Below, piece after piece: positions 1-10,625 of a DNA stretch of 64,000 nt; position 1 is the stretch's first letter, and each line of letters begins with the position of its first letter. The notes beneath the pieces were generated by a model, which had not been told where the DNA came from, ran no database searches, and saw only the letters and a list, made by a program, of their open reading frames with translations. The stretch comes from Isoetes taiwanensis. Taxonomy: Eukaryota > Streptophyta > Lycopodiopsida > Isoetales > Isoetaceae. The translations under genes and the position numbers were made by a program. The stretch lies in the NCBI GenBank assembly GCA_021234155.1, contig JAJEKV010000028.1, positions 5,957,637 through 6,021,636 on the forward strand, in the 5' to 3' direction.

Positions 1-94
1 AGGATCTGGGGCCCGGACCGACAAGGAAACACTTGATCTACGAGGGAGAATCACGGATGGAACAATCTCGCTAAGGAAAAGTAGAAGCTCAAAA

Positions 95-1460
95 ATGCAG
101 GATGCAAAGGATTATGCCACAGTCCTAAAGAGACGGCGTGCATTGGAAGAAGGCATCACGGAGTTCTGCAATGTTGCTTCCAATGAATACCATGACTTTG
201 ATTATTACACGGAAAAGGCTGCCCTTGATGAGGAAGACATGAAGGAATTGAACCGTCTATGTCAACTCTACATCAACACCAAGCTAAAGCGTAACGTCAA
301 AACCCGCTATGGCAATTCTGAAGAGGAAGCTTGGATTCGGGGTGCTCCCATTTAAGGCCGATGATAGCTCCCCCCCATTCCTGGTAACATTGGGACACAA
401 GGGCTTTGGTGGTCTGGAACTGGCACCTGGGCCCGTGGCACTATTTGCCATCAATATGATTGAAGACCCCACCCTTTTTTATGAGAAAGCTGACATAGAG
501 CAGTGGTACAAGACATGTCTGGACATGACCGACCTGGATACTTTCAGTTTCCTTGTCTTTTGCATGCCGGGCAATCATACAACTGCTGTCTCCCAATGGG
601 CAGCTGATATTAACTTCACCAACAAGATCTTGTACTCCATATACGAACTTGAACATGAGTGTAGACTTGGCTTGCCGAAGGCACCAAGCTTTGCCAATAT
701 AGTTTTGGTTTCAAGATCGGCTGTAGACCTGGACAAGTGGTGGTCTAGCGAACATCATTATCTCGACAGGTTCATGATTTCTCAAGAGCAGATGGAACCC
801 TGGAAGGGTGGCAGATTTATGGAGGATGTGCCATCGATGGACAAAGTCAGCAATGATATTGCGACAGGTCCTATACATAGAATTCCTATCCGGCCAAGAG
901 TTATCAAGTACTTCATAACCAGTTTGGTCGAGGAAGATCAAATTGTATGCGAGTGGTACATGAATGGCCTGTTCTCTCAGGGGGCTATGCTGTATGGAAT
1001 GAAACCTATATCCGTGGTTGGAAATAAGGACATGGTTGAAACCATTCGGTCATACCTGGATCTGCTTCATGAGCATTTCAAAGGGAGGAAGACTAATGGA
1101 AGCAGTAAGGACGATGATGACGAAGACAAACCTGAGAGCGAGGGAGAGAAACATGACGGAGACGAGAATGTCGAAGGGGTGGTAGTGTGCTGTCTTGACT
1201 TGTTCAAGGGCGTTGGCATCCCAAAGATTGCTGATGAAGCAAGCGTCAAGATATTGCCTCAAGCTATGGCAATCTGCCTCTGTTTGCACATGTATGCACA
1301 TGTGCTCCTGCACATTCCATCTAGCCATCCATTGAGCTCTCTTTTCCCTCCAGCAGGCCTTGAGGCGCTGTATAGAGGTTCGATATTCCCTCAAAACCTT
1401 AGGCAAAATCGTATTTCATATTTCAAAATCATAGGCGCCTCTAATAAAAAATGCCTATAA
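95..1460 (+). pseudogene. DNA methyltransferase-like relic (beta-class N4/N6 fold), frameshifted
   Basis: Two overlapping frames form one protein-like stretch: 95-355, then 309-1460, with a frame change near 340-355. The second frame resembles the methyltransferase at 6489-7725 in layout. It has a strand-like segment PVALFAINMIEDP where the catalytic DPPY-type motif would lie, then FSFLVFCMPG, then an Arg-Pro-led helix (RPRVIKYFITSL), then DQIVCEWYMNGLFSQGAML where the SAM-binding FSGSGTT motif would lie, ending in VVGNKDMVE. Both catalytic motifs are degraded, so activity is unlikely. An acidic run (DDDDEDKPESEGEK) follows. From about 1371 the reading frame runs into a repeat, so the true end is earlier. 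The family assignment rests on comparison with the better-preserved gene downstream; an unrelated protein is possible. Confidence 0.4.
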
Positions 1461-1493
1461 GCGAAATGAGAGGTGCCCAGCGGCTCAAACATA
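1371..1493. repeat. Dispersed repeat, copy 1
   Basis: About 120 bp beginning TATAGAGGTTCGATATTCCC and running through CATAGGCGCCTC to GAGAGGTGCCCAG. It recurs almost unchanged at 1693-1816, 322 bp downstream in the same orientation. It overlaps the tail of the preceding reading frame, which shows that tail is not ancestral coding sequence. Its GAGGTTCGA start resembles the SINE-like B box between the copies. Confidence 0.75.
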
Positions 1494-1586
1494 TAAAAAT
1501 CCTGAAATCATAGACCATATATCCCTAAAACAATTGGATGAGTTGTTACAAAGAAAACATAGATTCAAGATAAAAAATAATTACAT

Positions 1587-1657
1587 TAGCTCACTAGGCA
1601 CATTGGTTAAAGTAGTCTTATTAAGACATTGAGTTATTTTGGTAGAGGTTCGAGCCC
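1587..1657 (+). mobile_element. tRNA-derived SINE-like head with A and B boxes
   Basis: TAGCTCACTAGG at 1587-1598 fits a pol III A box, and GGTTCGAGCCC at 1647-1657 fits a B box. The arms do not fold into a proper cloverleaf and there is no acceptor stem, so this is not a tRNA gene. Flanking copies of a related GGTTCGA-led repeat suggest a family of degraded SINEs. Spacing between boxes is long for most tRNAs. Confidence 0.35.
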
Positions 1658-1692
1658 CCGTATTTCATATTCTAAAATCTTAGGCAAAGCCT

Positions 1693-1816
1693 TATAGAGG
1701 TTCGATATTCCCTCAAAACCTTATGCGGAATCGTATTTTCATATTTCAAAATCATAGGCGCCTCCAATCATAAATGACTATAAGCGAAACGAGAGGTGCC
1801 CAGAGGCTCAAGCATA
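1693..1816. repeat. Dispersed repeat, copy 2
   Basis: Second copy of the 1371-1493 repeat, same orientation, with scattered substitutions and small indels (for example AAACGAGAGG against AAATGAGAGG). Confidence 0.75.
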
Positions 1817-2573
1817 AGATCTTGGTCGTAGGATCGACGAATTCGACGACTGTGGTAGTCCAGGATGCACCTCGTTTAGAAGAAGGATCCAATTGTACCA
1901 GAGCAAAAGTCTTATAAATACTTGCATTTGTGTTTTGAATAATAAGATATTTTGGTAGCATAGATGAATGTTGCATTATGGACCATTAACTTCAAACAAA
2001 GAGCAAGAAGTCTGGTTACCTGCATGCCAATCATTCAAATTAACTAAAAATGGTAATATTAAAAGGACACACAGATAATTAATTTTAGAACCAAGTACAT
2101 GCTTCCCTAGCCAGTTAGTGAGACAATTATTATCGGAATTAAAAATCCTCGCCCCTTCGGGTTTTCGACGAAAAACTCTAACAATAATAACATCACTAAC
2201 CTAGCTAGGGCAAAAATTCATGACAAAGTACACCCTCAAGCTAATCAGTCTTGTTGGGTTAACAACACATACATAATAAAACCAGAAATAAAAGAACGTC
2301 CATGCTTGCACAGCCTTCTCCTCATCTTGTAATCATTAAAATATGAAAGCACATGCCAAGCAAAAATGTCAAGTCATCTCGTAATCATGTGTAACGTCAT
2401 CTAGCTTACCACCATAATGGTCAATGTATTGCCAAATCATACACCAAATCATGAAGAATGGCCTCTTAGTTTTCTCCTTCATATAAACACGATGCCAAAT
2501 AAATGTAGGTCTTGCAAAACTTGCTTTCCACATAAACAACAAGGAAAACACAAAAGCCGCTATAGGCTTATCT
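1817..2573. other. AT-rich spacer, nothing recognised
   Basis: No open frame of convincing composition, no splice-consistent exon and no recognised repeat apart from ordinary AT-rich sequence. Confidence 0.5.
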
Positions 2574-2672
2574 AGGCATGGGGGCCTCCACATAGGCACT
2601 AGGACCTAATCCAGGCACGAGGGCCTTCAACCAGGCACTAGGGCCTCCATCTAGGTACAAGGACCTCAACTA
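2574..2672. repeat. Five tandem units of about 20 bp
   Basis: Five imperfect copies of a unit like AGGCACTAGGGCCTCCATCT lie head to tail, differing at a few positions each. Confidence 0.8.
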
Positions 2673-2852
2673 TGCACCAAAAACAATGTATGGAATGAAT
2701 ATGTAGCATAATAACAGAGGGTTTTCTTTGTGTTTTTGTACGCTTTTCACTAAGGTTTTCCTATGATTTCGTGATGTATTCAAATGGATGTACTAATGCG
2801 TACATCTAGAGTGCACCATTTCTGAGCCATTGATTTTAGCCTTTTTTTTTCA

Positions 2853-3026
2853 ATGGTCAACAACCAATGGCTCACAACAAAAGCCCTTTTTTTTGTGCGT
2901 GTGGTGCATAATGGTCAACAACCAATGGCTCACAACAAAAGCCCTTTTTTTGTGCGTGTGGTGCATAATGGTCAATAACCAATGGCTCACAATAAAAGCC
3001 CTCTTTTTTTGTGTGTGTGGTGCATA
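2853..3026. repeat. Three tandem units of about 58 bp
   Basis: Units start ATGGTCAACAACCAATGG at 2853, 2911 and 2968 and end in a T run followed by GTGCGTGTGGTGCATA. Unit lengths are 57-59 bp because the T run varies. Confidence 0.85.
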
Positions 3027-5451
3027 ATGGGCACATGAAGGGCTTGAAGGGCGCATGTAGTGCAGTTTCCCCGCCGACAACACATTTCTTATTATAACTT
3101 TTGATCCAGAGCTCTGTTTCAGATGATTTTTATTGCGTTGGAAAGCTCTCTCCGAGATCTTTTTGATAGTGTATGATATGGATATGTTTGGTTAAGTTAT
3201 CTATGCTAAAACAGCAATTTTTCGGCCGGGTTTGGTAGGCTTTCACATCCTACCAGCTGATTAATACAGGATTACGCTATTGGATATTGTTTTATGGCTC
3301 ATTCCGAATGAAGCTTGCAAAAAATTACCATGCATTTTTAGATTTTGAGGCAGTTATTAAGCAAATTCCAAGGCTTCTAGATCCTTGTGCTAACAAGCAA
3401 AAAAGTTTCCCACTTTGGTTTCTCACCACAAGAATCCATGGAGGCTAAAGGCTGCTGTTAAATTCTAGTTGAAAAATGTTTGTGTATGGGTGTTGCAAAC
3501 TTTATGACTTTTAGAATAATGGGATCAATCTGCTCTATCTTTATGGTAACTTTTACTTATGTTCTATTTGTTTTATTGTGATGAAATTCAAAAGCTACAG
3601 GTGATGAAAGCCTCAAATGAATTCTAGTTTTTTTCTGGTTTGAATTCTAAATTTTTTGTCACACTGGGATGTCCCTAAGGCCCCGAAGGGGCCAAAAATT
3701 TTTTTTTGCAACACAAATCATTAACATCCAACATATAAAAATTAAATCCCCCAACACATAACAACCAACACATAACAACCATTGACATTAACAACCAACA
3801 CATAACTACCATTGACATTAATTAACACAACCATTGGGTCCAACACATTTAAATTAAAATTCCCCTTAAACCCCCTTTGGTTTGGGTGCATATTCACACG
3901 GGGGTGACGTAGGGCACCGAGAGCCCTCATAATTGTATTTTGCATGTACGAAATCAACACCATGTAGTATTCCGCTTGAAATCTTATAGTATTTTGCGAA
4001 TCTTGTTATACAGTATAGCAAATTTTGTACTTGCATACCCCACAAACGAGGAACTTTACGTACGGTGTAGATTAAGGAATAAGGGGTGAATATGCCTATC
4101 CAACAGCTCTCGTTGCCCGGAGGATGTGGGGTCGTACACATGCAAGGGCAAGGAGGATGCACAATGAGGAGCTGATGAGAACGAACGGGGACGTGGAAGA
4201 ACCTAAATAAGGAACTGAATAGTAGGACAAACTAGCCACCTAACTAACTCTATAGTTCTAGAACTTCATTTACCTTCTATTCTACGGAATGAAGGTAAAT
4301 CTGATTTCTAGAATTATTATAAAATACATGGACAAGAAAGCTAGAAAAGAGGCAGAGACAATGAGCGTTGTGATCCCGATAAGCAAGATTTGTGAACGAG
4401 GAGCTAAGAATTACCCACTATAGGACTGAGAAAGAAGAAATATAGCCTTTATATCATTTTGTTCGCACTTAAAGCTTATCGACTCAACAACAAAAGCTCT
4501 AAAAGGGAACCATAAAGGCTTTAGAATAATGAATTGTCAATGAAACCCTAATATCATGGAACACAAAAAATCTAACAAAGGCCAAGCTTGACTTACTAAT
4601 GATTCAAGAATTTGACCCATGATTGCAGGTTGTGTTACCACTAAAATTATCACACACTTCATATGAGATATTAAGGATTAGGGTTCCAAGTATGTGGTAC
4701 AAAGTTGCAAGTCCATTTGACCAATATCCGATATAGTCATTATCAAACCTTTAACAAAGATCAAGTATAGCAACATCATCCATCTAGCAATCCACATGTA
4801 TCAAATGTAAGCACATCATCAAAATAATAAGACCTTGAAAATAGCAGAAAATTGTATTTTCTGGGTATGGTAACATGTAAGGCTTTGGACAATGCTTTTA
4901 ACCTAATGGGTTCTGGGTCTATAAGGCAAAAATAGGCAGACAAATATCCATGTGAAAAACAGGTAAGCGGCTACAAATCTTGGTTGTTGTTTCTTGTAGT
5001 TGGCCATCGATTGGAAGCAAACCACTCGTCTGCAGCTAGCAAGCCTAGGTGAGAATGAAATTCAAAAGCAAATAGAGAAAGCCATATAAAATTCAGTAAC
5101 AGGTTAGATCTCTAGATGACATAGGTGTTTGAGCTTCTGCAACTGAGCAACAATAGCAAGATCCAACATAGAACATGTAGGAAAAATGAAAAAAAAAAAA
5201 AACATTTCAAGCACGATATTTGAAAAGCAGTGCCTTTTGTAGCCTTTCTTGTACAAGGTTGCAAATTAAACAGGAGTGTTGCAGCACTCCTGTTTCAAAG
5301 ATTCCCATTAAAAAAACATCGTGCTCTCAAAAGTGACCCTTCTTAGAAAAAGTTGAGAATGTCAAGAGGTTCAAATTGTTTTTCCTTGCATTTTGGGCCC
5401 TTATTAAGGGACAACCTTGTTTTTGCAAAGAAAAGCACTTGAAAATGGTGA
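3027..5451. other. Intergenic spacer with minor direct repeats
   Basis: No gene recognised. Short direct repeats of CAACACATAAC and CCATTGACATTAA lie at about 3746-3830. T and A runs occur near 3690 and 5190. Open frames here are short and lack protein-like composition. Confidence 0.5.
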
Positions 5452-5494
5452 AGAATAGAATAGAATAGAATAGAATAGAATAGAATAAAATAGA
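5452..5494. repeat. AGAAT pentanucleotide microsatellite
   Basis: Seven uninterrupted AGAAT units followed by a degenerate eighth. The complementary ATTCT repeat recurs near 63893. Confidence 0.9.
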
Positions 5495-5732
5495 AATTAT
5501 TGTCCCTTGTGCCCTGAGACCCCTGGACTGATGTAGCATGGGCGAGCTCCCTAAAGGGTGCTACTAGCACATCACGCTGGTTTATTGTAGCCTTTTTTGA
5601 AGGCTTCCTTGATTCCTATTAGTACCGGCACCCCGCTTAGAATCGACATCATCGCCGTGTGGTGGTGCGTCGTTATCAATCAGCTTTCAGCTGAGCATTT
5701 CTTGGGCGACTATGACTCGCCTCTTGGGCGGT

Positions 5733-6251
5733 TCATATTACAAGCCATTTTTCTTTGTGTACTTCCCTGTGTCTGATCATCATTTCCTGTATTGCGTCTG
5801 CCAGATCTTTCATTGTTTCTGTCCTTATCATCAGGGTGTTTACTGGCTGACTCCATCTTATGTTTCTATATTTGTTTCTGATGTCTCCGTACATTGGGCA
5901 CTCATTGAGTAGGTGATTCTCATCCTCCACTTTCCCGGTATCACAGATTCTGCATATCCGGTTGTCCTTTTCTACATTCCTCCATCTGTCCTTTTCCATT
6001 CTTAGATCGTGGCTCCCCATCCTAAATTTCATTAGGGTGTCTCTCCTTGCCTTTTCTAGCAGATTGTCTGGGTACATCTGCTGCCCTATCCGCTGTTCTG
6101 GATTGAAGACTTTCATAAGCCAAAGTGTTTTGGGTCCTGCGTGTTTTTGCAGCCATGCTCGCGTAGCCTTGTCTGCCCAGTCCTCATTCCATTTCCCCTC
6201 ATCTACTAGGTCGCTCAGGTTCATTCCCATTTCTCTAGTCCACATTGCCAC
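5733..6251 (-). mobile_element. LINE C-terminal fragment (post-RT domain, zinc-knuckle type)
   Basis: A 172-residue frame contains RMGSHDLRMEKDRWRN followed by CRICDTGKVEDENHLLNECP. This is the basic block and Cys/His block usual near the C-terminus of animal-type and some plant non-LTR retrotransposon proteins. No RT domain is visible upstream, so this is a 5'-truncated copy. The same strand stays partly protein-like to about 6370, with stops. It lies just downstream of the methyltransferase gene on the same strand. Confidence 0.65.
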
Positions 6252-6488
6252 ATCCTTAAACCATCCACTACCTGTGATGATGTGTGATTTTGTTGACTCG
6301 CTGATAACAATAGTCGGCGGTTTCCCTGGTTTCCCCCATGCATTGTCTTTTATTAGGTATCTAATAGTTTTCTAAAAGTTATCTGAATATATAATCTCTA
6401 AAAGTAATATATCGAAAATATCAAAATAAAATAAAGATAAAAATAATTATTTATTTAAATTTTTTCAGTACATCAATTTTAGCAATAA

Positions 6489-7113
6489 TCAAATGTTAAC
6501 AATAAATATTTTAGTATAAGACAAGTCAAAGGTCCAAATCATAGTCTTTCTCATTTTGTTTGCTTGTTTCAGCTTGGTCCTTCTCCATCGTCTGCTCCTT
6601 TGTGGTGAATTATCCTTGTCTGTTTCTACAATGTCTTCAGGAATAGTAGCTAGAGCTACTTCTTTCAACTCTGCAAAGGTAGCTTCATCATCTAAAGAGC
6701 TTGTAAACGAAGGCTGTATCTCTGAAGATGTTATCTTGGCATAATCAGATGAAGATTTGGCGCCTAACTCTTGATTCTCGTCTAGTAGGGTTGGTAAGGC
6801 AGCCAATCTCATCTTGTCCACTGCTACATATTTGCGGCCCTTCTTAAGTGCACAAGCGATTGTTGTACCAGAGCCAGAAAAAGCATCAAGCACTCAATCT
6901 TCTGGACATGAGAACATGTCTAGTAAATAGTTGATCAACTTTTGTGGCTTCTGATAGTGATTAACTATCCTGCCTTGCACACTAGGGTCTTGCAGCTTCT
7001 GCAACACTATTGGAAACTCTAAGACATTCGAAAAATTTTGGCAGGCTATTATGTTAAAACGTTCCATAGGTTCGCTTTCTATCGAAACTTCAGTAAGCAA
7101 CCTGGAGATATTC
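6489..7113 (-). pseudogene. DNA methyltransferase, C-terminal exon with SAM-binding motif I and a premature TGA
   Basis: The exon reads as one frame interrupted only by a TGA at 6894-6896. Before the stop lies MERFNIIACQNF with QKPQKLINYLLDMFSCPED. Immediately after it comes VLDAFSGSGTTIACALKKGR with YVAVD. FSGSGTT followed about 15 residues later by an acidic strand end is motif I of N4/N6 amino-methyltransferases, and its position after the catalytic motif marks the beta class. The tail is basic (RSRRWRRTKLKQ). The acceptor is placed at about 7113 so that phase matches the upstream exon, but its pyrimidine tract is weak. The TGA probably makes this copy non-functional; a sequencing error cannot be excluded. 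A nuclear N4-cytosine methyltransferase would be the natural reading, but base specificity cannot be read from these motifs. Confidence 0.6.
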
Positions 7114-7357
7114 CACCTTGCTTAGTAATCTGGGTCCTCCACCATGGTAGTTTATATTTGTTTGTACTTACAGAAATAAAAGAAGTATAGATAGCAACAA
7201 AAACTAAACAAGGAACCAATAAAGTAACTAGGACTAAAGGAATCATATTCCAGAGTAGAAAATAAGAACAAAAAGGTCAACATGCAAGCAACTTCAACAA
7301 TAGAATCGAAACATGCAAGAAAGTAAGAAACAACTATATTCCAGAATAAAAACTTAC

Positions 7358-7725
7358 CAGACTATGTTTTCGTAATCTGCTTGCATAGGTAATCCGAAAT
7401 GATTCTTGAACATGGATTCCACAAAGCCAGCTTGCATGCTAGAATGAAACACAACAAGACGCCAGTGCTTGGTCATTGTGATTTGCTTGATGCCATCGAT
7501 GAACACATTGAATTCTGAGTTTTTGAAGGGCTGGTCGTTGTAGCCATAAGGAAGGTCTGCTATGACCAGAGTGAAATCCTGTGGCTTTATCGTTCCGACA
7601 AGTTTCGTGCAATCCCCATGAATGATCAAAAATAAATTATTTTGATCAAACATGTTGGATTTCTCAAACTCGGACGGTTCCACATCTAATGTCCTTCTGT
7701 CGACCAAAAGTCCTTTTCTCTCGTG
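7358..7725 (-). CDS. DNA methyltransferase, catalytic-motif exon
   Basis: The exon encodes LFLIIHGDCTKL, then VIADLPYGYNDQPF, then WRLVVFHSS and FGLPMQADYENIVW. ADLPYGY corresponds to the DPPY/SPPY catalytic motif IV of amino-methyltransferases; the leading Asp, Pro-Tyr and Gly are kept, with Leu as second residue. It ends at a strong GTAAGT donor in phase 2. A phase-0 acceptor (GGTTAG) gives the start. The motif I exon follows on the same strand. The phase-0 start fits the donor of the exon at 16461, which would place the large LINE inside the intervening intron. Acts presumably on nuclear DNA; target base unknown. Confidence 0.6.
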
Positions 7726-7857
7726 CTAACCTCGCGAGATGCATGAAACCTTCTGGGAGGTCCTTGTTTTTCCTTTTGTTTTGAAAATAGAAGGAGAATT
7801 CAGCACATGGACAAAACAAGACTAGCTTCTCAAGAGAACTCACCCAGCCCTCAAAAT

Positions 7858-7866
7858 TTGGAGCGT
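7858..7866 (+). repeat. Left target-site duplication of the LINE
   Basis: TTGGAGCGT lies here and again at 16039-16047, directly after the poly(A) tail of the LINE. Confidence 0.7.
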
Positions 7867-8266
7867 TAGGATGGTCGCGGGTTCTGGGCGCCTTGGTAGC
7901 CGCTGGTTTGACCTAGAGAGAAACATCCTCTCTCTCTCCGGATCCAATCGGTTGTGTCTCGATTAGGAGGTCTTCTTCAAGTGCAGCCGGTCCCCCTGTA
8001 GGAGGGGGACACTAGATTTGGTTCTGGGATAGGCTCTGTTTTCTGCATAAAGGGCCCCTTTGACCAAGACTTTGCATGATTGCAAGAACGGATATGGAAG
8101 GATTGGGAGGCTGGCAACCTGCAGCTATGGCAGCAGTTGCCTTTAAAGTCTCATGATCTCTCTTTCTTCTGCAGTTCAATCCACTCTTGTTTCGCTCAGT
8201 CTCTTAACTGCAGCTTTCTACTCAATATCTAATCAAGGCTCTTTCTGCTCATAATGTGGGATCTCG

Positions 8267-9130
8267 ATGGGCGTCCCTCTCCCTCTACATATTCTATGCT
8301 CTGAATCCGGCTCCCCAATATCATCCCCAATCACGTCTGCTCCTGAAAACTCTAAATATTTTGCCATTTTCTATACTACTGACCAAATCTGTTGTGGTTG
8401 GTTGGAAGGCTCCACAGTTGATCTCTGGGCTTTCTTGGTTGACGAATCTATTTTCCCAGACATTTTCTTTATTGGGGAGCAATCCGGCCCAACTAACGAC
8501 CCATTGGCTGCCTCCGTTGAGCTTAAAATTGCATATCTCGGTTCTGATCGCCCTCCTAAGGCCAAGTTTTCTATTTTCTCGGATCAGCTAGGAGACTTTG
8601 TTACCTTGGAGCTATACAGAACGGTTTAGTGTTGGCAGATTTAATGTTGGCTTCAAATGGATTATCTGCTTCTTTCTTCGGATTCTAGCCCTCAAATATC
8701 TGAAGCCACATTTCCTCCATCTCCTTTTCTTTCATCTCAAGATTTTCCTTCTGTTCCTTCGTCTTCTTTTGGATCACCACCTCCCCGAGCTGATTTTCCC
8801 TCTGCGCCTTCGTCCTCTCTTGGATCACCACTCCCCCGAGCTGTTCTTACCATTGTCAGATCTGCCCGTCTTGTTAATACCGAGTTCATCTGGTGGGGAT
8901 TCATTCAAGGCCCAGTTGATCAGTTGTGGGCAACTATTATTGATAGTAGACATCTCTACCAGGATCAGTTTAACTGTACTGGTGGTTTAGCTGTCTTTGG
9001 TGACCCATTCTTAGTCAGAAGGCAAGTTAGACAGCTTGTCTTCGGAAATCTGGGCGTTGAGCCCACTCAATCTCTGCTGGTCTACTGCCCTTGGCAAAAT
9101 AGCCATTATTGGCTTGAGCTCTATGGATAG
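8267..9130 (+). pseudogene. LINE ORF1 N-terminal region with two related modules
   Basis: Frame 8267-8629 and frame 8657-9130 are in the same phase, separated by two stops near 8627-8645. Each contains a similar block: CCGWLEGSTVDLWAFLVD and WWGFIQGPVDQLWATIID. This suggests an internal duplication. A Ser/Pro-rich linker with two copies of a SSxGSPxPRA-like phrase separates them. The second frame ends at 9128-9130, where the zinc-knuckle frame takes over after a frame change. I do not recognise the module as a named domain. Confidence 0.5.
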
Positions 9131-9998
9131 AACTCAGCCGGCTCAACTGGATATGGAGGATCACATCTCGCTTTCCCTTCATATCCCTGAGGTGATGAAC
9201 AGAATCCGCCACCTTGATAGGCTTGGCCTTATTGCAAAGGTAATTAGGGGAAACCCCTCTATGGCAGAGATCAAGAAGACCCTGGATCGGACGTCTAGAG
9301 GGCGTAGTTTACCTAGACTGCAGCCTTTAGGAAATCTTTATTACTTGGTCACCTTCCCAAGTGAAAGAGACGCTGATCTAGTCTTCAGGAGAGGTATAAT
9401 CTCTTGCCTCCATGGCCAGATCTTGTTTCAGCGCTGGAGGCCTAAGTTCTGCGCTAAAAATCCGGAAGCCCTTTTCTTTCCGGTATGGCTGTCACTAGCT
9501 AACCTTAGTTCAGAGTTTTGGACAGAAAAAGCTCTCAAGATCATTGTCTCTAGCCTTGGTGAGTTCGTTTGCATGGGTGGCTGCCCCAGCGAGCCCCCAA
9601 AAATCTGTATCTCTGTGAATCTCTTTAATCCTCTTCCCCATGCCATTCTGTTCAAAGGTTTTAACAATGAGACCATCGAGTTTGTACTCCAAGTTTCCGG
9701 TCTCCCACTGCCTTGCGAAAAGTGTGCTGCTCTGGTTCATGCTGGGGAAATCTGTGACTCAGTAGCTAAGGAGGTGGCTGGCGAGCTTATGAACTGTGAT
9801 GCTGAGGGGTTCACTCTGGTCACGAAGTCTCATAAGCAACGGGATGGGTTCCAAAATCTGTATGCAGACATTGAATATTCTGCCAATAACTGCAATGAGA
9901 ATCCCAAGATACCTTCCTCGCCTCTGAGACAAGCAGAAAATGGTCTTCTTTGGAAAAGGAGCCCCCCTTCTTCTCCAACTCGTTTCGCATTAGGCTAG
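9036..9998 (+). CDS. LINE ORF1 core: DUF4283-like domain plus CCHC zinc knuckle
   Basis: The middle of ORF1 has the length and pattern of the plant LINE DUF4283 region (RGRSLPRLQPLGNLYYLVTF, then ERDADLVFRRG, then FFPVWLSLANLSSEFW). A zinc knuckle follows, CEKCAALVHAGEIC, spaced CX2CX4HX4C. These proteins bind element RNA in ribonucleoprotein particles. The ATG at 9036 lies inside the preceding frame, so the natural start is upstream and this is one segment of a frameshifted ORF1. A frame change at about 9990 continues the protein with Ser/Pro-rich sequence. Confidence 0.7.
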   Translation: MSSEIWALSPLNLCWSTALGKIAIIGLSSMDRTQPAQLDMEDHISLSLHIPEVMNRIRHLDRLGLIAKVIRGNPSMAEIKKTLDRTSRGRSLPRLQPLGNLYYLVTFPSERDADLVFRRGIISCLHGQILFQRWRPKFCAKNPEALFFPVWLSLANLSSEFWTEKALKIIVSSLGEFVCMGGCPSEPPKICISVNLFNPLPHAILFKGFNNETIEFVLQVSGLPLPCEKCAALVHAGEICDSVAKEVAGELMNCDAEGFTLVTKSHKQRDGFQNLYADIEYSANNCNENPKIPSSPLRQAENGLLWKRSPPSSPTRFALG

Positions 9999-10142
9999 CC
10001 CGACATCCCTTTCTGTTGGGGAAGGTGAACAACCTGGTCCGGGCAAAAAGCCGGGCGTTCCCTCTCAATCTAACAATGAAAATTTGAACTTGCCAAGCCT
10101 GCCGTCCCCTCTTCTAGCAGGGAAGCTTTTTGCTCTGTTCGT

Positions 10143-10625
10143 TTGGAAAACCTCCTGGTTGGGCCATTGCCGAAGGCTGCTCTTCCAAGTCAGATCCCCG
10201 TAAACATAACTGCCTTCCCCACTGAGCAACTCCAGTACCGAGGGATCCATCTCTCACTTAATCATAGCGAGGCCACCCCTGTGGGTGACCATATTGTGGG
10301 TGACCCTGTGGCTGAAGTAGTTCCAGGCCCTTTACCATCTGTAGTACCTGCTGAACCTGCAGTAGTGGCTGTGGGCGACCCTGTGGCTGAAGAAGTTCTA
10401 GGCCCTCTACTACCTGTAGTACCTACTGAACCTGCAGTAGCTGCCTTGGATGAGTTGCCTCTACAAGGTGCTCAGAATCTGATTGATGAAGCAAGAATCG
10501 GAGATGATGCAAATAGAAAGAAGAAAAAAGCTCACAATAGGAAAGTAAGTAAGCATGAGTTTGACTCTGTGGTCGCTAAGCTTCTCTTAGATCACTCTAA
10601 GGATGATGCAGCTAAGAAGAAGTGA
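10143..10625 (+). CDS. LINE ORF1 C-terminal tail with 26-residue repeat
   Basis: Two near-identical segments beginning VGDPVAEVVPGPLPSVVP and VGDPVAEEVLGPLLPVVP lie back to back. A lysine-rich end follows (NRKKKKAHNRKVSKHEFD, then DDAAKKK). It probably is the tail of ORF1, reached by another frame change near 10130. The basic tail would suit nucleic-acid binding. Confidence 0.5.
   Translation: MENLLVGPLPKAALPSQIPVNITAFPTEQLQYRGIHLSLNHSEATPVGDHIVGDPVAEVVPGPLPSVVPAEPAVVAVGDPVAEEVLGPLLPVVPTEPAVAALDELPLQGAQNLIDEARIGDDANRKKKKAHNRKVSKHEFDSVVAKLLLDHSKDDAAKKK

Noticed and set aside
1050-1406. Minus-strand frames under the first methyltransferase-like relic
   Set aside because: Shadows of the + frame with no independent motif.
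1587-1657. Possible tRNA gene
   Set aside because: A and B boxes are present, but no acceptor stem or cloverleaf forms and the spacing is long.
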